Source of the DNA: Sorangium cellulosum
GTDB taxonomy: Bacteria > Myxococcota_A > Polyangia > Polyangiales > Polyangiaceae
Reading direction: 5' to 3'
DNA: 64,000 nucleotides
Assembly: GCF_002950945.1 (NCBI RefSeq)
Contig: NZ_CP012673.1
Span: 13,259,501-13,323,500 of the forward strand
The notes beneath the pieces were generated by a model. It did not search any database and was not told where the DNA came from. It saw nothing but the letters and a program-made list of their open reading frames with translations. The first letter of the stretch is position 1, and each line of letters starts with the position of its first letter. Both the position numbers and the translations under genes were made by a program. Positions 44,849-53,805 of this stretch are shown one piece after another.

Positions 44849-45463
44849 ATGCTCCCGGCGCGCCGCACAGCTGCCCTGATCACCACGTTCCTCGGGACCG
44901 TGCTTGCGCAAGGACCGGCGCACGCCGAGCCGCAGGCGAGCGCCGGGCTCACCGTGGGCCTCGCGGGCGCGGGCCTGGAACGGCGCTTCTGGGATGTGAC
45001 CCTCTTCCACGCGGGGCTGCGCGGCGACGTCCTGTTCGGCCGTGAAGGCAACGACGATTTCGGCGTCGGCCCCTACGCCGAGGTGCTCACCCACGCGTTC
45101 GACGAGATCCAGCTCGGCGCGGGTATCTCCGCCCTCGCTCCGGTCCTCGATCTGTTTCCGCTGGTCGTCTCCACGGGCCTCTACGGCCGCTGGAGCGAAG
45201 ACGGGGGCCCGCTCGAGCCGGGGGTCACAGCCGCGGTCTTCTGGGGACCCCGCAGCTACAACTTCCACTCGAGCTACGGGATGAGCACCGGGCTGCTCGC
45301 CCAGATGCGGCTCGGGCTCGGCGCCTCCAGGGAGACCGCCGTCGTCCTCGCGGCCCAGCTCGACGTCACGCTGCTGGGCCTTCCGTTCATCTTGCTGGTC
45401 AACGCCATCCAGGGGCCGTCCCCCGAAGCGACCCCGCTCCGCCGTGCTGCACCCGCGCGGTGA
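44849..45463 (+). CDS. putative outer-membrane beta-barrel protein
   Basis: This 204-residue protein has a signal peptide (about 1-27, cut after AHA). The mature part alternates hydrophobic strands (FWDVTLFHAGLRGDVLFGRE, FGVGPYAEVLTHAFDEIQ, VVSTGLYGRWSEDGG, RSYNFHSSYGMSTGLLAQMR), typical of small barrels. The last 20 residues are Pro/Arg rich and lack the terminal aromatic residue usual for Bam substrates. Function unknown. Confidence 0.6.
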   Translation: MLPARRTAALITTFLGTVLAQGPAHAEPQASAGLTVGLAGAGLERRFWDVTLFHAGLRGDVLFGREGNDDFGVGPYAEVLTHAFDEIQLGAGISALAPVLDLFPLVVSTGLYGRWSEDGGPLEPGVTAAVFWGPRSYNFHSSYGMSTGLLAQMRLGLGASRETAVVLAAQLDVTLLGLPFILLVNAIQGPSPEATPLRRAAPAR

Positions 45464-45485
45464 CGGCGCATGGACCCGGCGCTCC

Positions 45486-46286
45486 TCAGGGAGGAGACCG
45501 GACGTCAGCGAGGTGCTCGCTGCAGCTCGTCAGCAGCTGACGGCAGTCCGTGACGCCGGGCCGGCCGCGCGGGCAGGTGGGCGCCACCGCGTCCAGATCC
45601 TCGCAGGCCTCTGACCCTGCCCCTTCGCCGCTGCAGCACTCCGGCGCGTGATCGATGCACCCGCTGCAGCCCAAGCAGACCCGGATCGGGTAGGCCCACT
45701 CGACGGTCTCCATCTCCTGGCCGCCCAGCGTCCTGCCCTTCAGGATCACCGTCGAGACCACCTCGATCGCGCTGCTCTCCTCTTCGATCATCCGCGTCCG
45801 CAGTTCGTCCATGGTCGCGCCGTCGATCATGAGGACCTCCGTGCAGTTGTAGCCGGGGTCGTCCGAGCTCCCGGGATCGACCGTGCCCGAGACCGGGACC
45901 TCGTACTCGCCCACCATGCTGCCGGTGTTGTCCAGGATGCGCACCTCGGCCGCGTAGAGCTGCACGCGCGACGTCTCGGTCCGGAGGACGTCGGAGTCGC
46001 CGCGCTGCACCATCTGATTGCCGACGAGCAGCACCGCGCTGTGCGAGTAGCCGCCCGGATAGGCGGCATCGACCTCGTCGTAGGTCAGGAACGACTCGTC
46101 GGGGCTGCACTCCGTGGTGCAGCCCTCGTCCGGCACGATGCGCATGCGGATGAACAGGCTGCTCTCGTTGTCCGCACATGCGGACGCGAGCAGGCCGCCC
46201 GACGCCGTGACCAGCACGAGCGCAAACAGCCTCCTCGCGAGGCCGCGGCGCGCTGCGTTCACGGACCCTTCTCCTTGATCAGACAT
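45486..46286 (-). CDS. Cys-rich lipoprotein
   Basis: This 266-residue protein starts at ATG 46286 with a GGAGG Shine-Dalgarno eight bases away. The signal ends LLASAC (lipid Cys at about 37). The mature part is beta-rich (RIVPDEGCTTECSPDE, VRILDNTGSMVGEYEV), then a Cys cluster (RVCLGCSGCIDHAPECC) that probably forms disulfides. No family recognised. Convergent with the outer-membrane-like gene. Periplasm-facing or surface lipoprotein. Confidence 0.65.
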   Translation of the reverse strand: MSDQGEGSVNAARRGLARRLFALVLVTASGGLLASACADNESSLFIRMRIVPDEGCTTECSPDESFLTYDEVDAAYPGGYSHSAVLLVGNQMVQRGDSDVLRTETSRVQLYAAEVRILDNTGSMVGEYEVPVSGTVDPGSSDDPGYNCTEVLMIDGATMDELRTRMIEEESSAIEVVSTVILKGRTLGGQEMETVEWAYPIRVCLGCSGCIDHAPECCSGEGAGSEACEDLDAVAPTCPRGRPGVTDCRQLLTSCSEHLADVRSPP

Positions 46287-46516
46287 GGCAAACGCCTCCA
46301 CCGCGGAAAGAAGCACCAGCGGCGATGACCCGGGAGACCGCTGGCGCGATTCGCCCGTGCCAGAACGTGCTGCCGAGCGGATCCGCGACCCGGCGAAAAG
46401 AGTAGCGGGTCCGCCCTCCGAGCTGCAAATTCGCGGTGGCCGCCTGGCAAGCGGCGCCGCCGCGCATCGCAGGGACCACGCGTGCGTCCGAGATACGCTA
46501 CGATGAGCGCGGCGAG

Positions 46517-46855
46517 ATGAGCAAACCCGAGGAGAGCGCGATCGACGGCGCGTGGAGCCGCCTCGCGATCACCGAGCGCGCCGAAGGCGTCCGCATCTCG
46601 GTCCAGGTGCGGCCGAGATCGTCGCGCTCGACCATCCTCGGCGTACGCGAGGCAGCGCTCGACGTCGCGCTGACCTCGCCGCCCGTCGACGGCGCCGCGA
46701 ACGCGGAGCTCGTCCAGCTGCTCGCGCGCGCGCTCGACGTGCGCCGAAGCGACGTCGAAATCACCCTCGGCACGAGCGGCAGGAGCAAGGTCGTCGCCGT
46801 CCGGGGGCTCAAGGAGGCCGAGACGCGAAGGCGGCTCGCTGGGGCGCATCGATGA
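46517..46855 (+). CDS. YggU/DUF167 family protein
   Basis: This 112-residue protein has the fold of DUF167: ISVQVRPRSSRSTILGVRE, then VALTSPPVDGAANAELVQLL, then SGRSKVVAVRGL. In E. coli the homologue is YggU, adjacent to yggS (another yggS-type gene is 34 kb away here). It overlaps dapF by 4 nt and precedes it. Function not established for the family. Confidence 0.85.
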   Translation: MSKPEESAIDGAWSRLAITERAEGVRISVQVRPRSSRSTILGVREAALDVALTSPPVDGAANAELVQLLARALDVRRSDVEITLGTSGRSKVVAVRGLKEAETRRRLAGAHR

Positions 46856-47649
46856 GGGACAACGTCGTCCGGTTCGAGAAGTGGGAAGGCCTTGGCAACG
46901 ACTTCATCCTCGTCGAGGCGGTCGCGATGACCCCCGAGGCGGCCCGGCGCCTCTGCGACCGGCGGTTCGGCATCGGCGCCGACGGCGTGCTGGTCATCGA
47001 CCGCGACCCGCCGCGGATGCAGGTCTGGAACGCCGACGGGAGCCGCCCCGAGATGTGCGGCAACGGGCTCCGCTGCGTCGCGGCCTACCTCGTGTCGAGA
47101 GGAACCCCGCTCAAGGCCCTCTCCATCGCGACCGACGCCGGCGACAAACGATGCGAGGTCACCCGGACGGGCGACCGCTTCGACGTGCTCGTCGACATGG
47201 GCCGCGCCCGCACGGCCGAGCCGCTCGTGGTCAGGGCGCTCGGCGCGGAGCACCGGTTCGCGAGCGTGGACGTCGGCAACCCGCACGCGGTGACGTTCGA
47301 GCCCTACGCCGAGGATGTGATCGACGAGCTCGGGCCCCTCGTCGCGACCACGCCCGCGGAGGGCGTCAACGTCGAGTTCTGCCGGGTTCGACCCGCCGAG
47401 CAGGGCGAGGCCGCGCGCATCGACGTGACCGTCTGGGAGCGCGGGGTGGGACGCACGCTGGCGTGCGGCACGGGCGCCTGCGCCGTGGCCGTGGCCGCGT
47501 GCGCCCAGGGCCACGCGGCGTACGGAGCACCGCTGCGGGTGGTGCTGCCGGGCGGCTCGCTGCGCGTGACCGTCGCCGCCGGGTCGCTGGAGATGCTCAT
47601 GCAAGGCCCGGCGCGCCGGGTGTTCTCGGGCGAGGTGGTGATCGCGTGA
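46852..47649 (+). CDS. dapF: diaminopimelate epimerase
   Basis: This 265-residue enzyme converts LL- to meso-diaminopimelate for lysine and peptidoglycan. It has KWEGLGNDFILVE, RRFGIGADGVLV, the catalytic Cys in PEMCGNGLRCVA and in TLACGTGACAVA (second Cys), and VDVGNPHAV. Both Cys are present, so it is probably active. It is coupled by ATGA to the upstream DUF167 gene and by GTGA to the downstream regulator. Confidence 0.96.
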   Translation: MRDNVVRFEKWEGLGNDFILVEAVAMTPEAARRLCDRRFGIGADGVLVIDRDPPRMQVWNADGSRPEMCGNGLRCVAAYLVSRGTPLKALSIATDAGDKRCEVTRTGDRFDVLVDMGRARTAEPLVVRALGAEHRFASVDVGNPHAVTFEPYAEDVIDELGPLVATTPAEGVNVEFCRVRPAEQGEAARIDVTVWERGVGRTLACGTGACAVAVAACAQGHAAYGAPLRVVLPGGSLRVTVAAGSLEMLMQGPARRVFSGEVVIA

Positions 47650-49535
47650 CCGCCTCGCCCGAGGGGGTATGGAGCCCAAGCCGCGCGCCGGTCCACGAGA
47701 TCTCGCTCAAGGTGCTCGCGGTCATCGCGGACGAGGCGACCCACACGTTGTTCTCGCGCGTCATCCCGTCGGACGAGCTGATGTTCGCGAGCGACCTCGC
47801 GGAGGGGATCGCCCTCGCCGAGAGCGGCGCGCCGGACGTCGCGTTCGTCGACGTCGGCCTCGGCGACGGCGCGGGGCTCGCCATGGTGCACCACCTGAAG
47901 GCCATCGCGCCCGAGGCGACGGTCTTCGCGCTGGCGACGCGGGCGGAGCTCGAGTCGGGCGCCCACGCGGTCGCGCTCGGCGGCGCGGGGCTGTTCCTGC
48001 TGCCGCTCGGCGGCGACGAGGTGCTGAACGCGGTCGGCTCCGTGCGGCTGCGCTTCGCCGAGCGGGCTCTCCGGATGCAGCTCGAGCACGAGTCGGGCCG
48101 GAGCGCACGGGCGGCCGGGTGGATCGCCCGGGTCGCGGAGCTCGCCGACGCGCGGGACCGCAACGCGGCGGCGCAGCAGGTCGCCGAGGTGTTCGTGGAG
48201 GCGACCGGCGCCGCGGCCGCCGCCGTGTACCTCATCGTGGGAGAACGCTCGAGCGAGCTCGCGCGCGCCGCGGTGAGCGGGCCGCTGGACCGCGCGCCGG
48301 CGTACGGAGCCGAGGCGGACATCCTCGACTTCGCCCGCCGAGAGCAGCTCATCGTGGTCCCGCTCGCCCTGCGCAAGCTGAGCGCGGGGCACCTCCTCCT
48401 GCAGAAGGAGCCGGGCCGCAGCTCCGCGTTCCCCTCGGTCCGGCGGCCCGACAGCGGGAGCATCGCCACGCCGCGGCGGGCGCCGCTGCTCGACGGCCTG
48501 GTCAAGCTGCTCGCCACCCAGGCGACGACGGCGCTCGCGCTGCTGGCGGAGCGGGAGCGCTCGGCGGGCGGCGCCGCGATGAAGGACCCCACGTCGAGCG
48601 CCTACTCGTTCGCCTACTACGTCGACGTCGCTGGCCGCGAGATCGACAAGGCGAAGCGGTACGGCCGCCGCTTCACCATCGCGACCATCGTGATCGAGCC
48701 GGACGCGCCGGCCGCGCCGGAGCGCCCGGGCGACCTCGCGTTCTGGAGATCCGCGCCGGCGGCCCCCTCGAACGCGCTCAACCCCGGTGAGGTCGCCGAG
48801 CACCTGCTCCGGGCCGTGCGCGACACCGACATCCTGGCCCGCGTCGACGAGAACGAGTTCCACCTGCTCATGCCCGAGACGGCCGGACTGGAGGCGCACG
48901 CCTGCCACCGCCGGATGCTCGCCCGCGTCGCCGGGAGCGAGAAGCGCGCGGGGTACCTGCCGAAAGGGCTGCTCGTCGGCGTCGCCACGTTCCCGCACGA
49001 CGGGCAGGGGCTCGCGCAGCTGCTCCGCATCGCCCGCCGGCGCGCCGAGGCGACCAAGTCGTCGATCGTGCACCGCCTCCCGCAGGACCGGCGGAGCCTC
49101 GGCGAGATCTTCGGCCTGCTCGTGCGGGAGGCCCCGGCCGTCGAGGACCCGCTCGCGATCGCGGCGCCACGCCCGCTCGATCTGTCCGTCGCCGACACGG
49201 TCCTGCTCGCGACGTCGGTGGTCAAGAACGCGCTCCGCGGGGGCGCCGTGTTCATCCTGGTCGCGCACCACGACAGGCTCAGCCTGGGCGCCGAGGTGCG
49301 GGCGCTGGTCGGCCCGTCGCGCGAGGACGTGGTGCTGCACACCCTCGACCTCCGGTCCTCGCCGGGCTGCGACGACATCGAGGCGCTCTGCGTGCTGGCG
49401 GAGCACGGCGCCTACGCCCTGGTCGGGCGAAACCACGGGGGCTTCGTGCGGGGGATTCACGCGGCCGATCCGCTGCTCGCGGACTTCCTCGCCGAGCGGC
49501 TCGGCCGCGCGGCCGGGCTGCGGGTCTTCGGCTGA
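47646..49535 (+). CDS. receiver-GAF-degenerate GGDEF regulator
   Basis: This 629-residue protein starts with a GTG that overlaps the dapF stop. An N-terminal receiver-like domain (about 20-130, PDVAFVDVGLGDG) is followed by a GAF-like region (about 150-290) and a GGDEF-like domain (about 315-480) where the signature GGDEF is replaced by RVDENEFHLLMPET, so diguanylate cyclase activity is unlikely. A further alpha/beta domain ends the protein. It may sense or relay without making c-di-GMP. The coupling to dapF is structural only. Confidence 0.65.
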   Translation: MTASPEGVWSPSRAPVHEISLKVLAVIADEATHTLFSRVIPSDELMFASDLAEGIALAESGAPDVAFVDVGLGDGAGLAMVHHLKAIAPEATVFALATRAELESGAHAVALGGAGLFLLPLGGDEVLNAVGSVRLRFAERALRMQLEHESGRSARAAGWIARVAELADARDRNAAAQQVAEVFVEATGAAAAAVYLIVGERSSELARAAVSGPLDRAPAYGAEADILDFARREQLIVVPLALRKLSAGHLLLQKEPGRSSAFPSVRRPDSGSIATPRRAPLLDGLVKLLATQATTALALLAERERSAGGAAMKDPTSSAYSFAYYVDVAGREIDKAKRYGRRFTIATIVIEPDAPAAPERPGDLAFWRSAPAAPSNALNPGEVAEHLLRAVRDTDILARVDENEFHLLMPETAGLEAHACHRRMLARVAGSEKRAGYLPKGLLVGVATFPHDGQGLAQLLRIARRRAEATKSSIVHRLPQDRRSLGEIFGLLVREAPAVEDPLAIAAPRPLDLSVADTVLLATSVVKNALRGGAVFILVAHHDRLSLGAEVRALVGPSREDVVLHTLDLRSSPGCDDIEALCVLAEHGAYALVGRNHGGFVRGIHAADPLLADFLAERLGRAAGLRVFG

Positions 49536-49552
49536 CTCGGAGGGTCGATCCA

Positions 49553-51178
49553 GTGTCTCGCAGGGTGCTGCTGGTTGACTCGGATATGGATGCGCTCGGC
49601 GCGCTCGCGTCGGCGCTGAGGGCGCGCGGGCTCACCGTGACGAACGCAAACGGCGCGTTCGAGGCCGTCGAGCAGGCCTTCAAGCGACGGCCCGACATCG
49701 TGCTCGCCGCCCGATCCGTGGACGAGGACAGCGCGCTCGCCGACGCGTTCGCCGCCGTGCCCGACCTCGCCGACACGCCGATGCTGTTCCTGGTCGACGA
49801 CGCCGAGGGCGAGCTCGGCCCCGACGATGTCCAGCGCAGCGACGTCGACCACATCGTGTCGCGCATCACCGAGGCCTCCCCGCGCGGGTCCAAGCCGACC
49901 CCGCTGCAGGAGATCCGCGGCGACCTCCAGCAGGTGCCGCTCGTGGACCTGCTCCAGCTGCTCGCGATGAACCGCCGGAGCGGCGTGCTCGGCATCACGA
50001 CGCCGGCGGGCGCAGGCGAGCTCCGGCTCTCCGCGGGTGAGGTGATCGACGCCGTCTACCGCCGCCTCGAGGGGGAGAAGGCGCTCTACCGGCTGCTCGG
50101 CGAGCGGGACGGGCACTTCGCGTTTTCGCCCGGCGAGCCGGCGAGCGTGCGCCGGATCATGGCGCCGACCTCACGGCTCCTCATGGAGGCGCTCCGCCAG
50201 GTCGATGAGGTCCAGCGCCGGCGGGTCGAGCTCGCCCCGAACGGCGAGGCGTTCCTGCTGACCGAGCCGCCGAGCGACGAGCTCGACCTGTCGCCGCTCC
50301 AGACCAGCGCCGACGAGGCCGCCGGCGACACCGACGCGGAGGATCAGGAAGGGAACGAGGACGCGGGCTTGCCGTCGGTCCCGTCCGCGCTGCTGCCCCC
50401 CAGCGGGCCGAGGGCCCGCGCCGGATCGATGCCGCCACCGCCGACGCTGCGCGCGGCGGAGCCGGCTGCGGTGAAGCCGGAGCCGACACGCGGCTCGGTC
50501 GCGCCGCCCGCCCTGCTCATGGGCGGAGACCCGGCGGAGCGCCTGCTCGTGGCCGCGAAGGTGACGGCGCTGCTCCAGATGCCGCACAACCTGGACGAGC
50601 TGCTCGACGAGATCAGCGCGCCGGATCTGCTGATCCTCGAGGTGCTGATGGAGCTCACGGCGGCCGGGAAGATCCGCCGCATCTCCCTCGCCGACCTCAC
50701 GACGCCCTTCGCCCCGCCGGAGCAGTTTGCGGTGCTCCGATCGCTCGTCACGCGCCTCTCCCGGCCGGGCTTCGCGCCGCCGCCGCACCTCGTCCTGGCC
50801 GCGAGCGCGCGCCGCATGACGACGCTCTCCCACGCCGTCCGCCGCATCGCCGACGCCGCCGTCCCGGCCGAACCGCCGCCGCACGCGCCGCTGCCACGTC
50901 CGCTCGGGGTGATCCGGCTCGGCGAGGGCGTCGAGCTCGCGCTGGTCGGCCTTCCCGTCGAGGACAACATCGCCCCGACGTGGCCGCTCGCCCTGCACGG
51001 CGCGGCCGCAGTCGTCCGTCTGGATCATGCCGGGACGGACGCGCTGGCGGCGCACTGCGAGGCGCTCGAGCTCATGATCCTCGAGGCCGAGGTGATGATG
51101 GGTCCGCTCGATCTCGCCTCTCCAGGGCAGATCGCCCTGCTGGTCCGCATGGCGCTCGAGGCCGCTGCGGGCGTGTAA
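49553..51178 (+). CDS. receiver-DUF4388 regulatory protein
   Basis: This 541-residue cytosolic protein begins with a degenerate receiver (RVLLVDSDMDALGALASALR), then a DUF4388/PATAN-like domain (about 118-225: IRGDLQQVPLVDLLQLLAMN, RRSGVLGITTPAGAGELRLS). A Pro-rich linker (about 250-320) and a C-terminal helical and alpha/beta region with MPHNLDELLDEISAPDLLIL follow. GTG start 17 bp after the previous gene. DUF4388 is abundant in myxobacterial gliding and polarity regulators, so a signalling-adaptor role is inferred. Confidence 0.7.
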   Translation: MSRRVLLVDSDMDALGALASALRARGLTVTNANGAFEAVEQAFKRRPDIVLAARSVDEDSALADAFAAVPDLADTPMLFLVDDAEGELGPDDVQRSDVDHIVSRITEASPRGSKPTPLQEIRGDLQQVPLVDLLQLLAMNRRSGVLGITTPAGAGELRLSAGEVIDAVYRRLEGEKALYRLLGERDGHFAFSPGEPASVRRIMAPTSRLLMEALRQVDEVQRRRVELAPNGEAFLLTEPPSDELDLSPLQTSADEAAGDTDAEDQEGNEDAGLPSVPSALLPPSGPRARAGSMPPPPTLRAAEPAAVKPEPTRGSVAPPALLMGGDPAERLLVAAKVTALLQMPHNLDELLDEISAPDLLILEVLMELTAAGKIRRISLADLTTPFAPPEQFAVLRSLVTRLSRPGFAPPPHLVLAASARRMTTLSHAVRRIADAAVPAEPPPHAPLPRPLGVIRLGEGVELALVGLPVEDNIAPTWPLALHGAAAVVRLDHAGTDALAAHCEALELMILEAEVMMGPLDLASPGQIALLVRMALEAAAGV

Positions 51179-51333
51179 CCTGCGGCGGAGAGCGCCTGAT
51201 TCGAGAGGATTTCCCGGCTCTGGCCGCTGAAAATGCCCCGCGCTGTGAGCCGCCTACGGCGTTGCTGGCGCAGGTTTCTGCTATCGTCGGCCGCGCCTCG
51301 CCTCAGAAGTCCGGCGGGGAGAGGAGCGCAAGC

Positions 51334-52446
51334 GTGCTTATCGGAGTCCCCAAGGAGATCAAGACACGTGAGTACCGCGTCGGCATGACGCCCGCGGGTG
51401 TCCGGGCCCTGGTCGGGCACGGGCACAAGGTCCTCGTGGAGTCCGGCGCCGGGGAAGGCAGCGGGATCTCCGACGAGGCCTACGGGCGCGCCGGCGCGCT
51501 GATCGTGAGGTCGGCCGCGGAGGCGTGGAGCGCCGATCTCGTGGTGAAGGTGAAGGAGCCGCTCCCGTCCGAGTACGGCCACTTCCGCCAGGGGCTCCTC
51601 CTCTACACGTACCTGCACCTGGCCGCCGAGCCCGATCTCACGAGGGAGCTGGCGAAGCGCGGCGTGACCGGCGTCGCGTACGAGACGATCCAGCTCGAGG
51701 ACGGCTCGCTGCCGCTGCTCCGGCCGATGAGCGAGGTGGCCGGGCGCATGGCCGTGCAGGTCGGCGCCTCGTGCCTCGAAAAGGAGCGGGGCGGCAAGGG
51801 CGTGCTGCTCGGCGGCGTGCCGGGGACGCGGCGCGGGCGCGTGGTGATCCTCGGCGGCGGCGTGGTCGGCCGGAATGCCGCGACCATCGCGGTGGGGATG
51901 GGGGCGCAGGTCACGGTGCTCGACGTGCGCGCCGAGACGATGAGCTACCTCGAGGACGTGTTCGGGGGCGCCATCGAGACGCTCTACTCGAACGCCGAGA
52001 ACATCGAGACGATGTGCGAGCGCGCCGACCTCGTGATCGGCGCCGTGCTCGTGCCCGGCGCCAAGGCGCCCCTGCTCGTGACCGAGGAGCTCATCCGCCG
52101 CATGGAGAAGGGCACCGTCGTGGTCGACGTCGCCGTGGATCAGGGGGGCTGCATCGCGACCTGCCGCCCGACGACCCACGACAACCCGACCTACGAGGTG
52201 CACGGGGTCGTGCACTACTGCGTCGCCAACATGCCCGGCGCGGTCTCGCACACGAGCACCTGGGCGCTGACCAACACGACCATCGGGTACGCGGTGGCGA
52301 TCGCCAACCAGGGGATCGTCGCCGCAGCCAAGGCCGACAGGGCCGTGGCGCTCGGCATCAATACCCACGGCGGTCACGTGACCTACGGCCCCGTTGCGGC
52401 AGCACACCGGCTGGAGTACGTGCCGATCGAACGCGCGCTCGGCTGA
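51334..52446 (+). CDS. ald: alanine dehydrogenase
   Basis: This 370-residue NAD enzyme interconverts L-alanine and pyruvate plus ammonia. It starts at a GTG with GAGGAG eight bases upstream. The family signatures are IGVPKEIKTREYRVGMTP, ADLVVKVKEPLPSEY, the Rossmann motif VVILGGGVVGRNAATIA and the C-terminal GINTHGGHVTYGP. Length is normal. The 155 bp upstream has no obvious regulator site. Downstream dehydrogenase starts 19 bp later. Confidence 0.96.
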   Translation: MLIGVPKEIKTREYRVGMTPAGVRALVGHGHKVLVESGAGEGSGISDEAYGRAGALIVRSAAEAWSADLVVKVKEPLPSEYGHFRQGLLLYTYLHLAAEPDLTRELAKRGVTGVAYETIQLEDGSLPLLRPMSEVAGRMAVQVGASCLEKERGGKGVLLGGVPGTRRGRVVILGGGVVGRNAATIAVGMGAQVTVLDVRAETMSYLEDVFGGAIETLYSNAENIETMCERADLVIGAVLVPGAKAPLLVTEELIRRMEKGTVVVDVAVDQGGCIATCRPTTHDNPTYEVHGVVHYCVANMPGAVSHTSTWALTNTTIGYAVAIANQGIVAAAKADRAVALGINTHGGHVTYGPVAAAHRLEYVPIERALG

Positions 52447-52465
52447 ACCCGGAGCGCGCGATACC

Positions 52466-53548
52466 GTGCCGACCGGGAAAATAAAGAAAATAGCGATTAT
52501 CGGCGGCGACGGCATCGGTCCGTCCGTCACCGTCGAGGCCAGGCTGCTGCTCGAGCTCTACCAGGCTCGGGCGGGGCTGCCGATCGATCTCTGGGAGCTG
52601 GATCTCGGCGCCGATCGGTACCTGCGCGACGGGACGACCTTCCCGAACCAGATCCAGGTCGCCATCCAGCGCGAGTGCTCCGCGGTGCTCCTCGGCGCGC
52701 TCGGCGATCCACGCGTGCCCAACCTCGAGCACGCGCGCGACATCCTCTTCGGCATGCGCTTCGGCTACGACCTCTATGCGAACGTGAGGCCGATCAGGGC
52801 GCTGTCGGACCGGCTGGTCCCGCTCAAGGGCCGGACGGCGAAGGACATCGACGTCGTCGTCTTCCGCGAGAACACCGAGGGCATCTACGTGGGGATGGGC
52901 GGGCAGTTCAAGCGCGGGACCCCCGACGAGGTCGCGATCAACGAGGACGTGAACACGAGGAAGGGCGTCGAGCGGATCATCCGCGCGGCGTTCGACTACG
53001 CCCGGACGACCGGGCGGACACGGGTGACGATGGCGGACAAGTCGAACGCCATGCGGCACGCGCACGAGCTCTGGCTGCGCGTCTTCCACGAGGTGCGCGC
53101 GCAGTACCCGGAGATCCAGTCGAACCACGTGTACGTGGATGCCCTCTGCCTCTACCTCATCCAGGATCCGTCGCAGTTCCAGGTGATCGTGACGAACAAC
53201 CTGTTCGGCGACATCGTGACCGACCTCGGCGCGGCGCTGCAGGGCGGGCTCGGGATGGCCGCGAGCGCGAACGTGCACGCGTCCGACCCGGCGCGGGTCG
53301 CGCTGTTCGAGCCGGTGCACGGGTCGGCGCCGCCCCTCGCCGGCAAGGACGTGGCGAACCCGTTCGCGGCCATGCTGACCGCAGGGCTGCTGCTCGCCCA
53401 CCTCGGGTGGCCCGAGGAGGAGCGCCGCATCGAGCGCTGGATCTCCCGGGCGCTCGACGAGGGGAAGTGCACCGTCGACGTCGGCGGGACGCTCGGGACA
53501 CGGGCCGCAGGCGCCTGGGTCCGCGCCCAAATCGCCACCGAACTCTGA
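52466..53548 (+). CDS. isocitrate/isopropylmalate dehydrogenase family enzyme
   Basis: This 360-residue protein starts at GTG with GGAG 12 bp upstream. It has IAIIGGDGIGPSVTVEARLL, then the substrate-binding RFGYDLYANVRPIRAL, and NNLFGDIVTDLGAAL with the metal Asp. It fits LeuB, NAD-isocitrate or tartrate dehydrogenase. GDPRVPNLEHARDILFGMRF differs from standard LeuB, so substrate is open. A partner of the LeuA-family gene at 22 kb is possible. Its TGA is part of the second long-hairpin repeat. Confidence 0.8.
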   Translation: MPTGKIKKIAIIGGDGIGPSVTVEARLLLELYQARAGLPIDLWELDLGADRYLRDGTTFPNQIQVAIQRECSAVLLGALGDPRVPNLEHARDILFGMRFGYDLYANVRPIRALSDRLVPLKGRTAKDIDVVVFRENTEGIYVGMGGQFKRGTPDEVAINEDVNTRKGVERIIRAAFDYARTTGRTRVTMADKSNAMRHAHELWLRVFHEVRAQYPEIQSNHVYVDALCLYLIQDPSQFQVIVTNNLFGDIVTDLGAALQGGLGMAASANVHASDPARVALFEPVHGSAPPLAGKDVANPFAAMLTAGLLLAHLGWPEEERRIERWISRALDEGKCTVDVGGTLGTRAAGAWVRAQIATEL

Positions 53549-53672
53549 GCGGCGGTCGCCCGCTTCGGATACGGGCCCATCTCGACGTTTTCGGTGCTCA
53601 GCGCACAGGAGTGCGCTTGCGCGCCGAAAACGCCGATCTGGGCCCGTCTCCTGTGCGGGCGACCGCCGCTCT
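53547..53672. repeat. 126 bp long-hairpin dispersed repeat, copy B
   Basis: This is the reverse complement of copy A (18809-18934) with about seven to nine differences. The outer stem (GAGCGGCGGTCGCCCGC) has changed in both arms so that pairing is kept. It starts at the stop codon of the dehydrogenase gene and sits before a co-directional gene, so it could end transcription or stabilise the mRNA 3' end. Confidence 0.8.
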
Positions 53673-53805
53673 GGGACGCGGGTACTGCAGGTGGAAGGTA
53701 GCCGCTCCGAGCGGGGAGGGGCGGTCCGGGGTCGGCGGGCGGGGCGGTTCGGGGCCGATCGCCGAGAATTTAGCCGTTCGATCCTGCTGTGATACGGGAC
53801 CGCCA

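Noticed and set aside
52371..52384. GGTCACGTGACC palindrome in ald, as a possible third parS
   Set aside because: It differs from parS outside CACGTG (GTCACGTGAC rather than TTTCACGTGAAA) and encodes the conserved GGHVTYGP of alanine dehydrogenase.
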